From Anaspis maculata (Eukaryota > Arthropoda > Insecta > Coleoptera > Scraptiidae): a DNA stretch of 64,000 nucleotides. A model generated the notes under the pieces. That model saw only the letters and a program-made list of their open reading frames with translations, did no database searches and was not told where the DNA came from. Shown in pieces: positions 11,126 to 22,224 of the stretch. A program made the position numbers and the translations under genes. The DNA is taken from assembly GCA_949128115.1 (NCBI GenBank), contig OX421961.1, positions 123,569,050 to 123,633,049 on the forward strand, in the 5' to 3' direction. Numbering within the stretch: position 1 is the stretch's first letter; the number at the start of each line of letters is the position of its first letter.

Positions 11126-13588
11126 CAATCTTAGGACTTGAAAACTGTTCTACTGTTCTTTATTCAGCGTTCAGCGATCTTGACACCACATGAGTGTGTT
11201 CTGTTAATGAAGCTTTACAGTCCATTGCATTGGCACAAATACTTCATTGGTTTGAAGTTTGAATCGATTCTAGGACTGTGGCTGACCGGCTGCCCTTGTT
11301 GCTCAAACCGGTTGCGGTTCAGTACCCACCCTGTATAAATGTTTACTATCCCCGTCCTCTGCCATCACGTGTGTAATATCGGCATGGTTTAAGCTCAAAT
11401 CCCTATAAATACCCCCAAGAATGGCTTCGAAATTCGTGCAGAGCGCCGCTAGCTCTGCTCCGCACCATAACTCGAAATTTAACGACCGCCGGCCATTCTT
11501 CTCCAGCCATGCAATTATTTTCACGAAACTTTACGATTTTTTAAGGAATTTTCATTGAAATGATACCACGTCAGACAAGCAGAAAGCACGGGCAATCAAG
11601 TTCCGATAAAAAAAATCATAAATTTTGCACTCATTATTATCATCATTATTATGGGGATCCGTGCACCGTGTGATGCACCATCCCATGCGAGAAGAAAACC
11701 AGAGCCTCGCGGAGCCGGCTCATTGTAATAATTGCATTGTATAAAGGATGCAGACAAAGTTTTATGGGTTTCAAAGTTGACGACGACGGCGAAATAACGC
11801 GGGCGAGGTCCTGGCTGGGCTCTTCTCCGATGCTCCTCGCCGCGCCGGTATAAGCCAAGCCTGACTGTGTGTGGTGGTGAAGCTATATGGAAGATTCGAC
11901 AGCGCAGAGCAGAACTGAAATTTATGAGGCGTTATTCACATCGGAATTGTAATAAAGCCCATCTTGAAATGTAATTAAAATTTTGCCACCCCGAATAATG
12001 ACCGGCGACGTAAAATTAGTTTTTATTCGCGGAGGAATGGATCTCGCGCGACGCGATTCACAAAGTCTTGTCTTTTTTTTTATTACTTCTCCCGAGTTTT
12101 ATGGACCGTTCCAACCATGTTACTACAAGCATTCAAGCTCCTGTTCTGTTCCAAACATTATTAGTACCCACCTACCTACGTTACATTTTTCTTCGCGATG
12201 ACGATTTGATTTTAATACCAGTATTCCCAGTCCTGTGAATATCTAAGACCCAGCTTAAGTGAGGCCAGGAAAAATCTTCAATAGGTGAGTCTTCAATCTC
12301 CAATAAATGTTATGAGTATTCAGTCATGCATTGGTAAGCAAAATAAATGTTACTGTTTCTCACGAGAGCAAAACGAGATTAGAACTGCGAGTCTCGATAA
12401 AACCAAAAGTGTCGGTGTACGATAATGGGGTCTTGTACGAAATCACAAAATACGATTCTACTGGCCTAGATCGATGCCTGGGTGAATAAAATCAACTACT
12501 GCCTAGTTGGAACAATATTTAAAAAATCGTTGGCACCAAGTAAGGAAATGAAAATTCAGCTCATCACAGTCCATCTGTTCAAATTGAGTGAATAAGCGCG
12601 ACAAAAACCTCACCGGGTTGCCGCATGAACGTCTGGGAACAGTCAACGTGAGTCGATCAACATCAATATTTGTTGTTTGGTGTAAGAAACGATGCTGCTG
12701 CCAAATAATCAGGTTTAAGCAGGATGAATCCCCCAGAGGACCCCGAGATCGTGGTGCGGACGTGGTCCGTAATTTCTGTCTGAGAAATGACGATTGCTCG
12801 CAGACCTGTGATGTCAGGTTTCCGCTTGTGCCGGTGACGCGGACAAGAAGATTCACTTTGCTCAATTCGTAAGAAGAACACCACCAGAAGATTCATTAGA
12901 ACGGCATTTTGTTGGCAGTAATTTATTGAGCAATTCGTTCAATGCGTGATGTTCAACGTACGTGAAAGTTGAGTGCCAATTTTGAAAGGGTCGTTTTTCG
13001 ACAGGACCTTCAGCTGAGGCTCTCGACTTACGATAGGGCATGGTTTGAAATTACCGGCGCCAAGCGAACTGACCAAAGGAGATTCAGCGAAACTACAATT
13101 AATTTATCACTTTTGTTTCTATATTATGCAGATTAATCATTGATCAGATTGATCTCACTTGCAAAAAGGCTGTTATAAAGGGTTGACGCGACCCGCTAGA
13201 GGGTCACAATGTCAAGTCTCGGGATTCAATCTTCGAAAGAAGGCTGATCGCGTAGGCGCCCGCCGAGGCCGAACCATCATCAAAAGGTTGTTTTATGCAT
13301 GACTAATTAACTTAACAACAACGGTGCTACAAAAAAATGGTTCACAGCGTCCAAATACTTTAGTGTACTGTGTCAATTTTGTCCATCGTTTTGTCTTTTT
13401 GCAATCTGTCATGATCAGAACAATGGCGGGTTCAACTAGCTAACCATTTTAAGCTGAGATAAAAGATCTACCGTATCTTTTATAGCTATAAATCAAGTTG
13501 AAATTAACATTAATAATTGTGCTCATGAGCAAAAGCAGTCACAAAATGTGCGAGTCTGACTGTCTCAACTTTCAAGAGCAACTCTCAC
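11126..13588. other. Low-copy noncoding stretch
   Basis: I recognise no gene or transposon. The patch 11640-12060 is richer in G and C, with GCGCG words, and could be regulatory or an untranslated exon, but nothing proves it. Overlapping open frames on both strands at about 12500-12900 look like chance: neither shows a known motif. Confidence 0.45.
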
Positions 13589-13622
13589 TTTAACTCGGCA
13601 ATCACTGGATTGCTGAGTTAAA
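13589..13622. other. Short perfect hairpin
   Basis: A 15-bp stem (TTTAACTCGGCAATC pairing with GATTGCTGAGTTAAA, one G-U pair) closes a four-base loop. It lies about 210 bases before the MADF exon. It is too short for a usual pre-miRNA, and it may be a chance fold. Confidence 0.4.
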
Positions 13623-13834
13623 TTGAAGGATTAATTGTTACAAAGGCCAGGCCAAAAATTTGGCGTGGGAAAGAATTGGGAATTCTCTAATGGAAACTCC
13701 TTGCAGTGTATGATAAAAATGTGTTTTTTATCTAAATGTACTTATCTAATGCGCTTTCAGCTCAAAATCATAATCACTATTTTGTTTCAAGCTCATTTTA
13801 CCATTTATTTTCTTTCAATTAACAGGTGATTAAG

Positions 13835-14003
13835 CTGCCAAAAGAATCAAAGCATTGAGGGACACTTTTGTAAGAGAAAGAAAAAAGATCGTCGACGCAG
13901 CCCCTGCATCTGGTGCGGCGGGACCAAGTTGCCAGAACGAAGACGACGAGTGGGAGTATCACCAGGACCTCCTGTTTCTTAGTGAACATATTGTAGCTCA
14001 CCA
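13835..14003 (+). CDS. Exon encoding the C-terminal half of a MADF domain
   Basis: Read in the frame that begins CT|GCC, this exon gives KRIKALRDTFVRERKK followed by a short linker and then EWEYHQDLLFLSEHI. The LRDTFVRE block, an acidic or small-residue linker and a W/Y-x-(Y/H)-x-x-L-x-F-L ending are the C-terminal half of the MADF domain, a Myb/SANT-like DNA-binding module of Adf-1-type insect transcription regulators. Splice signals fit: AG at 13833-13834 after a T-rich tract, and GTGAGT at 14004. An in-frame stop just upstream rules out the earlier CAG acceptor at 13822-13824. The N-terminal half must lie in an upstream exon that I did not find. The exon ends with two bases of a codon, so the next exon must start with one base. 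Confidence 0.68.
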
Positions 14004-14009
14004 GTGAGT

Positions 14010-14729
14010 TGGTACTCAAGTATTATCACGAGTGAAGCTATTCTGGAAAACAGCTTTCAGACAGTTCTAGTAGTAATAACAACTGGAAACAACTCCGGTT
14101 GCACCAAAGAGTCTAACTCGTCAGTATCCTCAGTTTTGCGAGCAAATGTGGAATGCCTAATGCTCAGTTCACAACAGCTAGTATGCATTTCCGCAAGGGG
14201 ATAGGCAAGGCGGACAGTAACATAATTACTAGCCACTTGATTGCATTCGTTGCGTTGCTGTGCATCACATTGAAATTGTATGTTCCATTTAGGTCTTCAT
14301 TTTTGTGTACCGAAATGATGTAGATATTGTTATGTAGTATTTTAGGTGAAGCGGTGCAGGTAAAGACACAATCATGTGTATACTATGAGATGTTCATTTA
14401 AACTGTTCATTACAACGAAGGGTCTCCTTTTATAGGGAACAGGTAATAATGTTTTGAAATTACTTATATGATATGTATAATTAACCTATTACACTCAAGA
14501 TCTAAATAACTATAAATATTTACATATCTAAACGCTTCGGCGGTTTGACAATTCTCCCGCTGGAAGTTCTATTTATTTCCTTATCTTTATTGCATAGTTT
14601 TTCCAATCACTCGGTCTTCATCACTTTAATCACTTTACTTTTTTCTAAATTATTTAGCGCCTTTTCGAGAGGGTCAAGTAAAGCAAATGGTACTTTTCTT
14701 ATTGAGGTGATGACCGGTTGTGTAATTAT
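14010..14729. other. Probable intron of the MADF-type gene
   Basis: AT-rich sequence with no element I can name. A short open frame at 14004-14204 on the plus strand is rich in S and N but has no recognised motif. If the two MADF-type exons belong together, this is the first part of an intron later filled by Gypsy debris. Confidence 0.35.
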
Positions 14730-15853
14730 TTAATAACACAACCGCATCACCACATTAACACATTTAATAACAATTGAATTTTTTTTTTCATTTTCAATTG
14801 AACAAATTAATTCACATGTTCCAACTACAGTGATTTGATTTCCTGTGTATGAAGTTAGTTTTAATTTAGAAGTTAGCAATGCATTCATTGGCAATTTCAA
14901 AACGTTTTTGTACATATTTATAGGCATTAGATTCACTGAAGCTCCGCTATCTATTTTGAATTTGAATTGTTTGTCTTCAATTGCTAACTTTGTTATCCAG
15001 GAACATTTTTAATTTGAGTATGCTCAAATTTGTGACTATTTATACTACCCACATAGAATTATGTCGTATCATTTGAATTATTATGACTTAAAACTGATGA
15101 TTTGATTTTTTCTTTACGACCTACATATTGAGGCGAAATGATTTGTTTTTTTTTACACTTCATACACGTTTTTGAATACGCTGGACACTTGTTAATTTGA
15201 TGTGACGATCCACATCTAGTACAGTTGTTGATTACATTGTCTGACCTTGATACCTGATGTCTTCTGTTTGAATTACTCCGTCTCCTAGTGCTACTGGAAC
15301 GATTTCCAGTAGGTTGTCTGGTATGTGGACGCCTGTTCATTGTTTGTTTGATGGAATGATTTATGGCACCAACTGATGGGTTTTCGCTCAGGTATTGATG
15401 GTTGTTGTCCTTTTCAATTTTCTTTGACTGCTTCCTGGCTTCCTGGCGTGAATCGCGCATATTTTGATTGCTTCCTCAAGCTTTAACTCTTCCTGCTGTA
15501 GTAATTTTTCTCGGATTTCGGAGTTGTTGCTACCACTGATTAGCACGCAAGTTATCAAGTCGTCATTTAATTTTTCGAATTTGCACAGTGGGGTTTGTTT
15601 CTTCAAATCTGTGACAAATTGCTCGAGGGTCTGCTCTCCTTGGTGCGACTGGAAGAATTTATAACGAAGAAAACATAAATTCTCTCTTGGCTTGAAGTAT
15701 CTGTTGAACTTTTCGATCACGGGTTCTAATTTGTCTTTTTCTTCCTCGTTGAATTGAAAAGTTTGATGAATTTTCTGCAGCTCTGGTCCAGCAAAGTGAA
15801 GTAAAGTGCTCGTCAATTGAAATGGTCCACCCAAAAAATACAGTCACATTCAA
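14730..15853 (-). pseudogene. Gypsy-type gag and protease remnant
   Basis: Minus-strand frames run gag (15834 to 15388), a basic nucleocapsid-like part (15460 to 15059), then a protease-like piece (14936 to 14730). The gag part has the helical, charged composition of a Gypsy capsid, with EQFVTDLKKQ and EEAIKICAI. The nucleocapsid carries one zinc knuckle of CX2C-type spacing (CTRCGSSHQINKC). The protease remnant begins at NLMPINMYKNV, the segment that follows the catalytic Asp in such enzymes; the DSGA-type active site lies in broken sequence upstream. Two frameshifts or stops separate the pieces, so no functional polyprotein is possible. It sits within the presumed MADF-gene intron, antisense to that gene. 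Confidence 0.75.
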
Positions 15854-16120
15854 AGTGTCATAACTTTTGAATAAATAAACTATTTTGAATCGTTTCTAAT
15901 TAGCTCACGTATTGGACTACAACATGTCATGGACTATTTTTGGTACAAGTGTTTCGTATCAATTATACAGGGCCCTCAATCAGGTACGGCAAAAAATGGA
16001 AAAGTTTGAACAGGTCCCATTCACAAAAAATGGTTTTTGGTTCTCTCCAAGTGTTTCAAAGGAGTTATAACCATAAGTCGAATCGTTTCTAATTTTTTTT
16101 TGCCTATCTGCTTAAATTAC

Positions 16121-16770
16121 AGGGTGATCTCAAAAATGTAACCTTTTAGTTTTGCAGTAATAACTTTATTCGTTGTTGACCGATTTTGGGAAATGAGGGC
16201 TCTTGTTGAAGCTGAAGGCTCAGGTCAGAAGGATCAAGGATCAGAATTGACTTGGGATAAAAAAATTTAAAAAGGGATTGAATTAAAAGTGACTCAAATG
16301 ACAAACTTGCTAGAGATCCGGTTTAAGGAAGGTATTGAACGAATAACAACTTGTCTTCAAACAAACCATTCTTTCTGAACATTTTAAGGTGTTTTCCATT
16401 TGTATGGGGAAAAAATTGTGGCAATTAATCCAAATCAGAAATGGATGCTTCCAACGAAGAATACTGGACGTTTTTCACCTAAAAATAGACGTAACCTGGG
16501 TTACGAAGATCAGAACTGGTGCTCATCTCTTTAAATGTGGAGGAAACGTTCGATATTAAGAAGGTAACCTAGGTTACGTGCATTTTCAGTCGAGGAAGGT
16601 CCGGTATTATCTTCTGAAAAGTGAATTTGTAAAATGGGTCCCGCATCGATAATTTTCATCACTCAAAATCGGAAAATACCTCAAAATGTTCGGAAATAAA
16701 AGTCTGTTTGAAGGCAAGTTGATTTTTATTTAGTTCTTTCCCTGAACCTGATTTCTAGGGTGCTTCATAT
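16121..16770. repeat. Foldback element, about 650 bp
   Basis: ACAGGGTGATCTCAAAAATG begins the left end, and the sequence folds on itself about a centre near 16530. For example CAACTTGTCTTCAAACA (16345 region) pairs with TGTTTGAAGGCAAGTTG (16705 region), and two GGTTACG words face each other across the centre. The right end is less exact. It lies between two unrelated Gypsy pieces, so it may have taken part in their rearrangement. Confidence 0.6.
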
Positions 16771-16813
16771 TTAGGTCACATTTGATTCCTTCGTTTTTTC
16801 AAAATTTTTGTCT

Positions 16814-17101
16814 TCAGTCTGCCTTTTTGTCCATTTCCGTTGCCGTTAGGTAAATCTTGTCTTGTAGATAAGGTGTACCGAATGTGCAGAGATTTGAACT
16901 TTCTTCATCAAGCGGTATTTGACGAAACGCTTGATTTGCATCTAATTTACTAAAAATTTTAGCTCCGGACATACGACTTGTTATTTCTTCAAAAGTTGAA
17001 AATCTGCTTTGTTCTCTCCTAATTGATTTGTTTAGATGAAACGGATCAAGGCAGATTCTCAATGAATTGTCGGGCTTTCTGACAAGTACCAATGGATTCA
17101 T
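16814..17101 (-). pseudogene. Gypsy reverse transcriptase fragment
   Basis: The minus strand encodes the N-terminal part of a Gypsy reverse transcriptase: NPLVLVRKPDNSLRICLDPF, then KIFSKLDANQAFRQIPLD and a CTFGTPY ending. The first catalytic Asp of the palm (KLDANQAF) is present, but the FxDD block is missing because the homology stops near 16860. Its 5' edge lies back to back with a plus-strand RNase H fragment, so the two halves of one pol have been inverted relative to each other, or two copies were joined. Confidence 0.8.
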
Positions 17102-17518
17102 CCAATCATTTACAGAAACACAGAAGATATATTCCCAGATAGAAAAAGAAATGTTTGCAGTTTTATACGAGTTGCAAAAATTTCACGATGTTTTGGGAGA
17201 CAAGTCATAGTGGAAAGTGACCATGAACCACTTTTAGCCATAATTAAAGAACCAATCGATAAATGTCCGCCCAGACAACAACGTTTGCTGCTACAATTAC
17301 GAAAATACCAATTAACTTTAAATTACAGAAGAGGCAGCGAACTGATAATTGCAGACGCATTGTCGCGAGCCTATTTGCCTGAAACGGACTCAAATGACAG
17401 AAAAAATATGTCAATAAATGCAAACGAACAAATATGCGTAATTAATTCAGGTTCAAATATTACAGATGAATATCTCGAAAAAATGAAAATTGAAAACGAA
17501 AACGAAAACGCTATATAA
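17102..17518 (+). pseudogene. Gypsy RNase H and connector fragment
   Basis: Starting near 17105 the plus strand reads SQIEKEMFAVLYELQKFHD, then VESDHEPLLAIIKEP and GSELIIADALSRAYLPE. These are the connection and RNase H core of a Gypsy pol, including the ESDH and ADALSRA signatures. A frame change near 17198-17205 separates the first block from the rest. The coding remnant ends at the stop at 17516-17518 after a lysine/glutamate-rich tail. No integrase follows. Confidence 0.8.
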
Positions 17519-17555
17519 CTCATATGTCTGGTACACTTCTCCACAAAGCATCTAG

Positions 17556-17928
17556 TACAACAGCCAAGAAAAAAACACGCGAAGGCGCTACACCTGTCAC
17601 CACACAATCGGTTCCACAATTCGCGGAAAGTCCCGAAGAGGATGCTGGAGATGAGGAGGGTGAAGATTCTATAGATGAAACAGCGGAGTCTCAAGACCCA
17701 CAAACATCGGGCAGCATTCGACAGAGGGCCGCTGAATTTCCAAAGACGACCCCCTTCCCATCTTCATCCAAGAAGAGGGCGAAGGACACGGTGTCATCAG
17801 AAGAGCAGTCGAGACTTGAGTTCACCCTTATCGAAAAGCTGGCAAAAACGATACAGAGCCTCTGTGACCGTATGAAATCTTCAGTGAAGCAACAGCAGAC
17901 CTACGGCTCGGCCCAGCTTTCCTTCTGA
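17556..17928 (+). CDS. Probable last exon of the MADF-type gene
   Basis: An open frame encodes about 124 residues of an acidic, Ser/Thr-rich linker (EEDAGDEEGEDSIDE), then a basic stretch (SSSKKRAKD), then an amphipathic end (FTLIEKLAKTIQSLCDRM), with a TGA at 17926. The same frame extends upstream to an ATG at 17524, but the codon composition and an AG acceptor at 17554-17555 suggest a splice start at 17556. That start begins with one base, exactly the phase left open by the MADF exon at 13835-14003. MADF proteins often have such a linker after the domain, sometimes ending in a BESS motif; I do not see a clear BESS motif here. The link between the two exons is inference. Confidence 0.45.
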
Positions 17929-18084
17929 TGTCATAACGAAATTAAGTTATGTAACACACCAGGGCTTCAACAGTACTAATACTGGTAGCATTCTGAGGGT
18001 TACTGTAGATCGCGCCTTATTCAAAATCTGCTATCGGATATATAATATTTGTTCTCAATTGTCCCTCTCGCTTGAGACAATCCA

Positions 18085-18240
18085 TACTTCAAATGGAAAA
18101 AATCCTCTTCCTTTGGGCTCTCCATTGATGTGTGGCTGATGTCTGCCCCTGGTCCAGTGAGCCAGATATTCTGTCTTACAGTCCAGCAACCACAATAATC
18201 GGAGTTCATGACGTCACTGATCACACACTTGTTGATTTTT
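18085..18240 (-). repeat. Partial third arm of the 18.4-19.2 kb foldback family
   Basis: This is a direct, diverged copy of 18640-18775: both hold CCATTGATGTGT, CCAGATATTCTG-like and ATCACACACTTGTTGA phrases in the same order. It is a fragment of the same family placed next to the complete foldback. Confidence 0.7.
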
Positions 18241-18417
18241 GGTAGAGCCACAAAAAAAAAATCTTTCTCGATATAATGCCTTACGTTTACGTATTCGTAT
18301 CTTCGTACGAACAATCTTTGATTTATTTACTATCACTGACTTGTACTTCAAAAACTGAACAATGTATTTCAAATGAAATGGTGAAAGTCAAACAACATTT
18401 GTTTATTTTCGAAATTA

Positions 18418-19222
18418 CAGGGTGTCCCAGCTAAAAAAATCCAGCGCGATTTTCTTAGGAAATATCAAGGCAACAAAGAATGTTTTTTGATTGGGGGGAA
18501 GCCTGATCTTTTAGCTTTCTTTGAAGGGGGCGCCGATGCTTGTAGGTGCTCTAGTTTCCAAGAAAATGCAATTTGAATCGGGCAAGTCACAAGAATTCGA
18601 AAATTCATGACCGACAAAACAAAATACTTCAGATGAAAAAAAAATTTCTTTCTCTGAGCTTTCCATTGATGTGTCGCCGATGTTTGTACCTGGCCCAGTA
18701 AGCCAAATGTTCTGCCTCACAGTCCAGCAACACAATAATCAGAATGATGACGTCAGCGATCACACACTTGTTGACTGTAACACTAGTCGTTACTAGGACT
18801 TTTTCACTTCACTTACCATACCTAAATTCACCATAGCAATGAATACTGGCTGATGTTAAAATCAACAAGTGTGTGATCGGTGACGTCGTCATGAATTCCG
18901 ATTATTGTGTTTGCTGGGCTGTAAGGCAGAATATCTGGCTTACTGGAACAGGTACAGACATCGGTTACACATCAATGGGAATCCCAGAGAAAGAGGATTT
19001 TTCTTCCTCTAAAGTATTTTATTTTGTCGGTCATGAATTCTCGAATTCTTGTGACTCGCCCGATTAAAACTGCATTTTCTTGGAAACTAGAGCACCCACA
19101 AGGATCGGCGCCCCTCTCAAAAGGAAGCTAAAGGGTCAGGCTCCCCCCCAAATTGAAACTTTTTTTTTGGTTGCCTTGATATTTTCTGAGAAAAAGGGTT
19201 GTTTTAGCTGGGACACCTGTAT
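18418..19222. mobile_element. Foldback element with ACAGGGTGTCCCAGCT ends
   Basis: The left end ACAGGGTGTCCCAGCTAAAA is mirrored by TTTTAGCTGGGACACCTGT at the right end. Arms of about 360 bases (18418-18777 and 18860-19222) pair throughout, with an inner phrase ATCACACACTTGTTGA against TCAACAAGTGTGTGAT. The spacer of about 80 bases has no coding potential. Open frames in the arms mirror each other and share no known domain, so I treat it as non-autonomous. Confidence 0.8.
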
Positions 19223-20784
19223 TTCCGTTAATTTGGTCTAGAACTTTGATATGTTGGAAAGCGGTCCACAAATCCCTGGCGCAAATCTGATCCATCTATC
19301 ATCAATATCATCATCCTCTGGCAAAAAACAAAGCAGCGGAAAAGATTGGTCGGCCGCTACGAAATATAAAAGTTTTTATTTCTTGATACAGTAGCGTGAA
19401 GCGAAAAAGAGACATATGCTTGCAAAAGGTCCCATAGTTTTTTTTTTTAGATCAGTTTACTTAGGAGTCCTAATGAAGAATTCAAATTTGTGACCCTTTG
19501 TGACCTCCGGAACCATGGTAAAAAAAAATTAAGAAGTTGAAAATTCGTGAAAATTGACGGTTTTTCTTGAATAACTCGTAAACGGTGATTTTACGAACTG
19601 AATGTTTCGCAGTCAAATCAAAGATCGTTGTATTTTGAACAATGGAAGGAAACAATTCAAGTGTGTGCAGAAAAAGGTTTCACTCACATTCTATTTCACA
19701 GCTTACACCTTACTACCTAAGAGTAATGCTACAAATTGCTACTTAGTTTTCTGTTAGGATTTATTATTTTTGGTACCTAACCTACTGATGAATACTGTTG
19801 TCTAACAAATTCAGAGAAATATAATTGTACTTATATTTTCCAATAGCAAATTATTAATACTGACACAGGAAGGGTGTAAGTAAGAAATAGGCAGGTACTG
19901 AACAATAAATTACATCAGGTAATGTGAGTATAACGTGAAAATATACCCACATTTAATAGCTTCCATCCGAGTTTTTCTAAAACTTCATTGCATATTATAT
20001 TCTTATTAACTATTTAAACATAATGTTCATTAATACTACATTATGGTATGATAAGTAAGTAGGTAGTACGCACGCTTTTTCTTTTCATTATCATTACCAA
20101 GACATGAATTCACATTTCTCATTAAAAGTCTAACACAATATGTAATTTGAACCCCATAAACCTTATTCTTTTTATTCTACTTATTCTATGTAATAAAAGT
20201 ATGAATTTTTAATTGCTTAATTCAGTTAGTTTCTTTGTTCTTGCTTGCGCACACATTGTGATTTATGTGATGCCATTTCGTAGCGCTAAAATACGTGATG
20301 AATCACCACACCACTACACACAGGTTGTAATTTTATGTTTTATGCATACGATTGTGAGGTTTCGTAGGCAGGTTTTACTAATTTCCGGCGTTATGGTTAT
20401 GAACTTACAGGGTGCTGTAATGCAAATGGCGCAACGAACGAACCGAATCCGTGGACCGGGGAGGCGTGTCCTGACATTGTTTTTTGTAGGTACATAATAA
20501 TACACATTTACGAAACCATTCTCCTGAGCCTGGCCTGACCTAAACCTAGCCGAAAATAAAAATTTTGGGCAGAGGTACAAATGAGCAAGCTCTAGGTATA
20601 TCCAGTTGAAGCATAACTCTTGAGGAAAAGTGCCGTCTACAAGTAGTGATCAGCTTATTGTTGAGATTTCATTCCCATCAGCAGCAAGAGTTTGAAATTT
20701 ATAGGAGTTGAAGAAGTAAAATATTTCGTCTCAAAAGCCCAAAAGCCCAACTTTTTTTTAGAAAAATATGTTGAAAATTTGGGC
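19223..20784. other. AT-rich stretch, nothing recognised
   Basis: I see no gene, polymerase fragment or complete inverted repeat here. Short frames at 20213-20580 are opposed on both strands and lack motifs. A lone ACAGGGTGCTG word occurs at about 20407 without a mirrored partner nearby. Confidence 0.45.
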
Positions 20785-20840
20785 GTCAATGCTCTGACGA
20801 GGAGGGACCGAGGCCCTTGAAACCGGTCAGTAGAAATGAA
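20785..20840 (+). ncRNA. Candidate hammerhead ribozyme (PLE terminal-repeat type)
   Basis: The plus strand carries CTGACGA at 20794-20800, a G-rich/C-rich pair for stem II (GGAGGG against CCCTT), and GAAA at 20819-20822. A minimal self-complementary stem III (ACCGGT) follows, ending in a GTC cleavage triplet at 20826-20828. Stem I can start with TGCT pairing with AGTA. All invariant core bases of a type I hammerhead are present. Minimal stem III and this context are known for ribozymes in PLE terminal repeats. The surrounding 150 bases may be a PLE tail, but no coding part lies beside it. Confidence 0.5.
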
Positions 20841-20952
20841 CATCTTCACAAAAAACTTTTGGGAAGACTGAAAAAATTGAAAATATTACGCAATAGGAAG
20901 AGTTTGAACTAGAAGGCTGATGACGTAGTAAACCTGTTCTGCGCTTGCGTAC

Positions 20953-21987
20953 TAAACTGATGGACAACGAAGTTGTCGGTATCGGAAAAATGGTTCGACT
21001 TTGAAGACCAATAACTTTCGATTGCCGAATGCGATTTCCATTTTGTTCATTGTGTTGATCAGCCTAATGTTTCCGTAACCTATCCTGTAAAAGTTTATGT
21101 TAAGAAACTTCATGTAAAATTTCTACAGGGTGATGAGTAAAATGCTGCAAAATTGCACCGACTTCATCGTACCCCCATTATTGTCAAACTTTTTTTTTGT
21201 GTATTCTAATACAAAAATCATGAAGTGTGGTGTCTTATCGCGAAACGGTTTTGGAATTACTCAGATTGAAAGTCTAACATTGAAGATATAAATTTTTACG
21301 TTGAATGTTACAGATTTGCCTTGTTGGCAAGCGAGACTGAGTCACTTTTGATGAATGGATGGTGACATCAAGCAAAATTGTTCGTACGACAGTCGAGACA
21401 ATTTTAATCTCAACACAACCCGAATATTTGGTGTGGGGCCGAGCAGGGGGCCCTTTATAAAGTGGCTTTTCCTACCTGTTTTTCGTACGTTGGATTTCGT
21501 CAGAATTTCATCAGAATTTTAGATGTGGAACATGTTATATTTGCAAATTTAAGCCCCTGAACATGCTAACGATGTAAAACTTCAGTTTTCGAGTGAAATA
21601 AAGCCCCCCTGGACGTTATACTTTTTGTGCTTGTGCTATGCCTTAGTTTCGTGAATTTGCAACCTTCAACATAAAAAAATTATATCTTTACTGCTAGACT
21701 TCCAACCTGGGTAATTCCAAAACCGTTTCGAGATAACACATCACACTTCATTATTTTTGTATTAGAAATGGCGGTACGATGAAGTTGTTGCAATTTTGCA
21801 CTATTTTACGTATCACCCAGTAGAAAATTTACATGAAGTTTCTCAACATTCGCTATTATAGGATAGGTTACTGAAAGATTAAGCTAGTTAACGCAACAAA
21901 CAAAACGGAAATCGCAATTGGCAATCGGGAGATATTGGCCATCAAAGTCGAACCATTTTTCCGACAACTTCGTTGTCCAGCAGTTTA
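20953..21987. repeat. Inverted repeat, about 1.03 kb, with nested CAGGGTGAT ends
   Basis: GGACAACGAAGTTGTC near the left end pairs with GACAACTTCGTTGTCC at the right end. Arms run to about 21315 and from about 21655. Inside, CAGGGTGAT at 21126 and ATCACCC at about 21813 form a second pair of ends, so about 170 bases of each arm lie outside them. The loop is about 340 bases. No coding content was recognised. Confidence 0.8.
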
Positions 21988-22224
21988 GGTAGGTCATCGT
22001 TCATATGCATTGACCGTTGTTGTCAAGTTGTGTCTGACAGGCAGTCTATAGATCATGAATATTTACTTATACTTGTGATTGAAAATCACGGAAGAACCAA
22101 ACAACACAATGCAGCTTTTTTTGTATATTGTGGATGCATTATGAAAATGATTGCATTATCTATTTGTGATGACAGTTCATTATAAATGTTGTATATTCTC
22201 TGTCCTTTGATTTATTTGTATAAG

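Noticed and set aside
11649..11858. GC-rich frame that might be an exon
   Set aside because: No motif and no convincing splice pair; GC content alone is not enough.
12503..12896. Overlapping frames of 77-120 codons on both strands
   Set aside because: No recognised motif, no splice-site support, and opposed strands compete; chance is the simplest reading.
13819..14019. Minus-strand frame with a hydrophobic start
   Set aside because: It is the antisense shadow of the MADF exon, which has matching splice sites and clear family residues on the plus strand.
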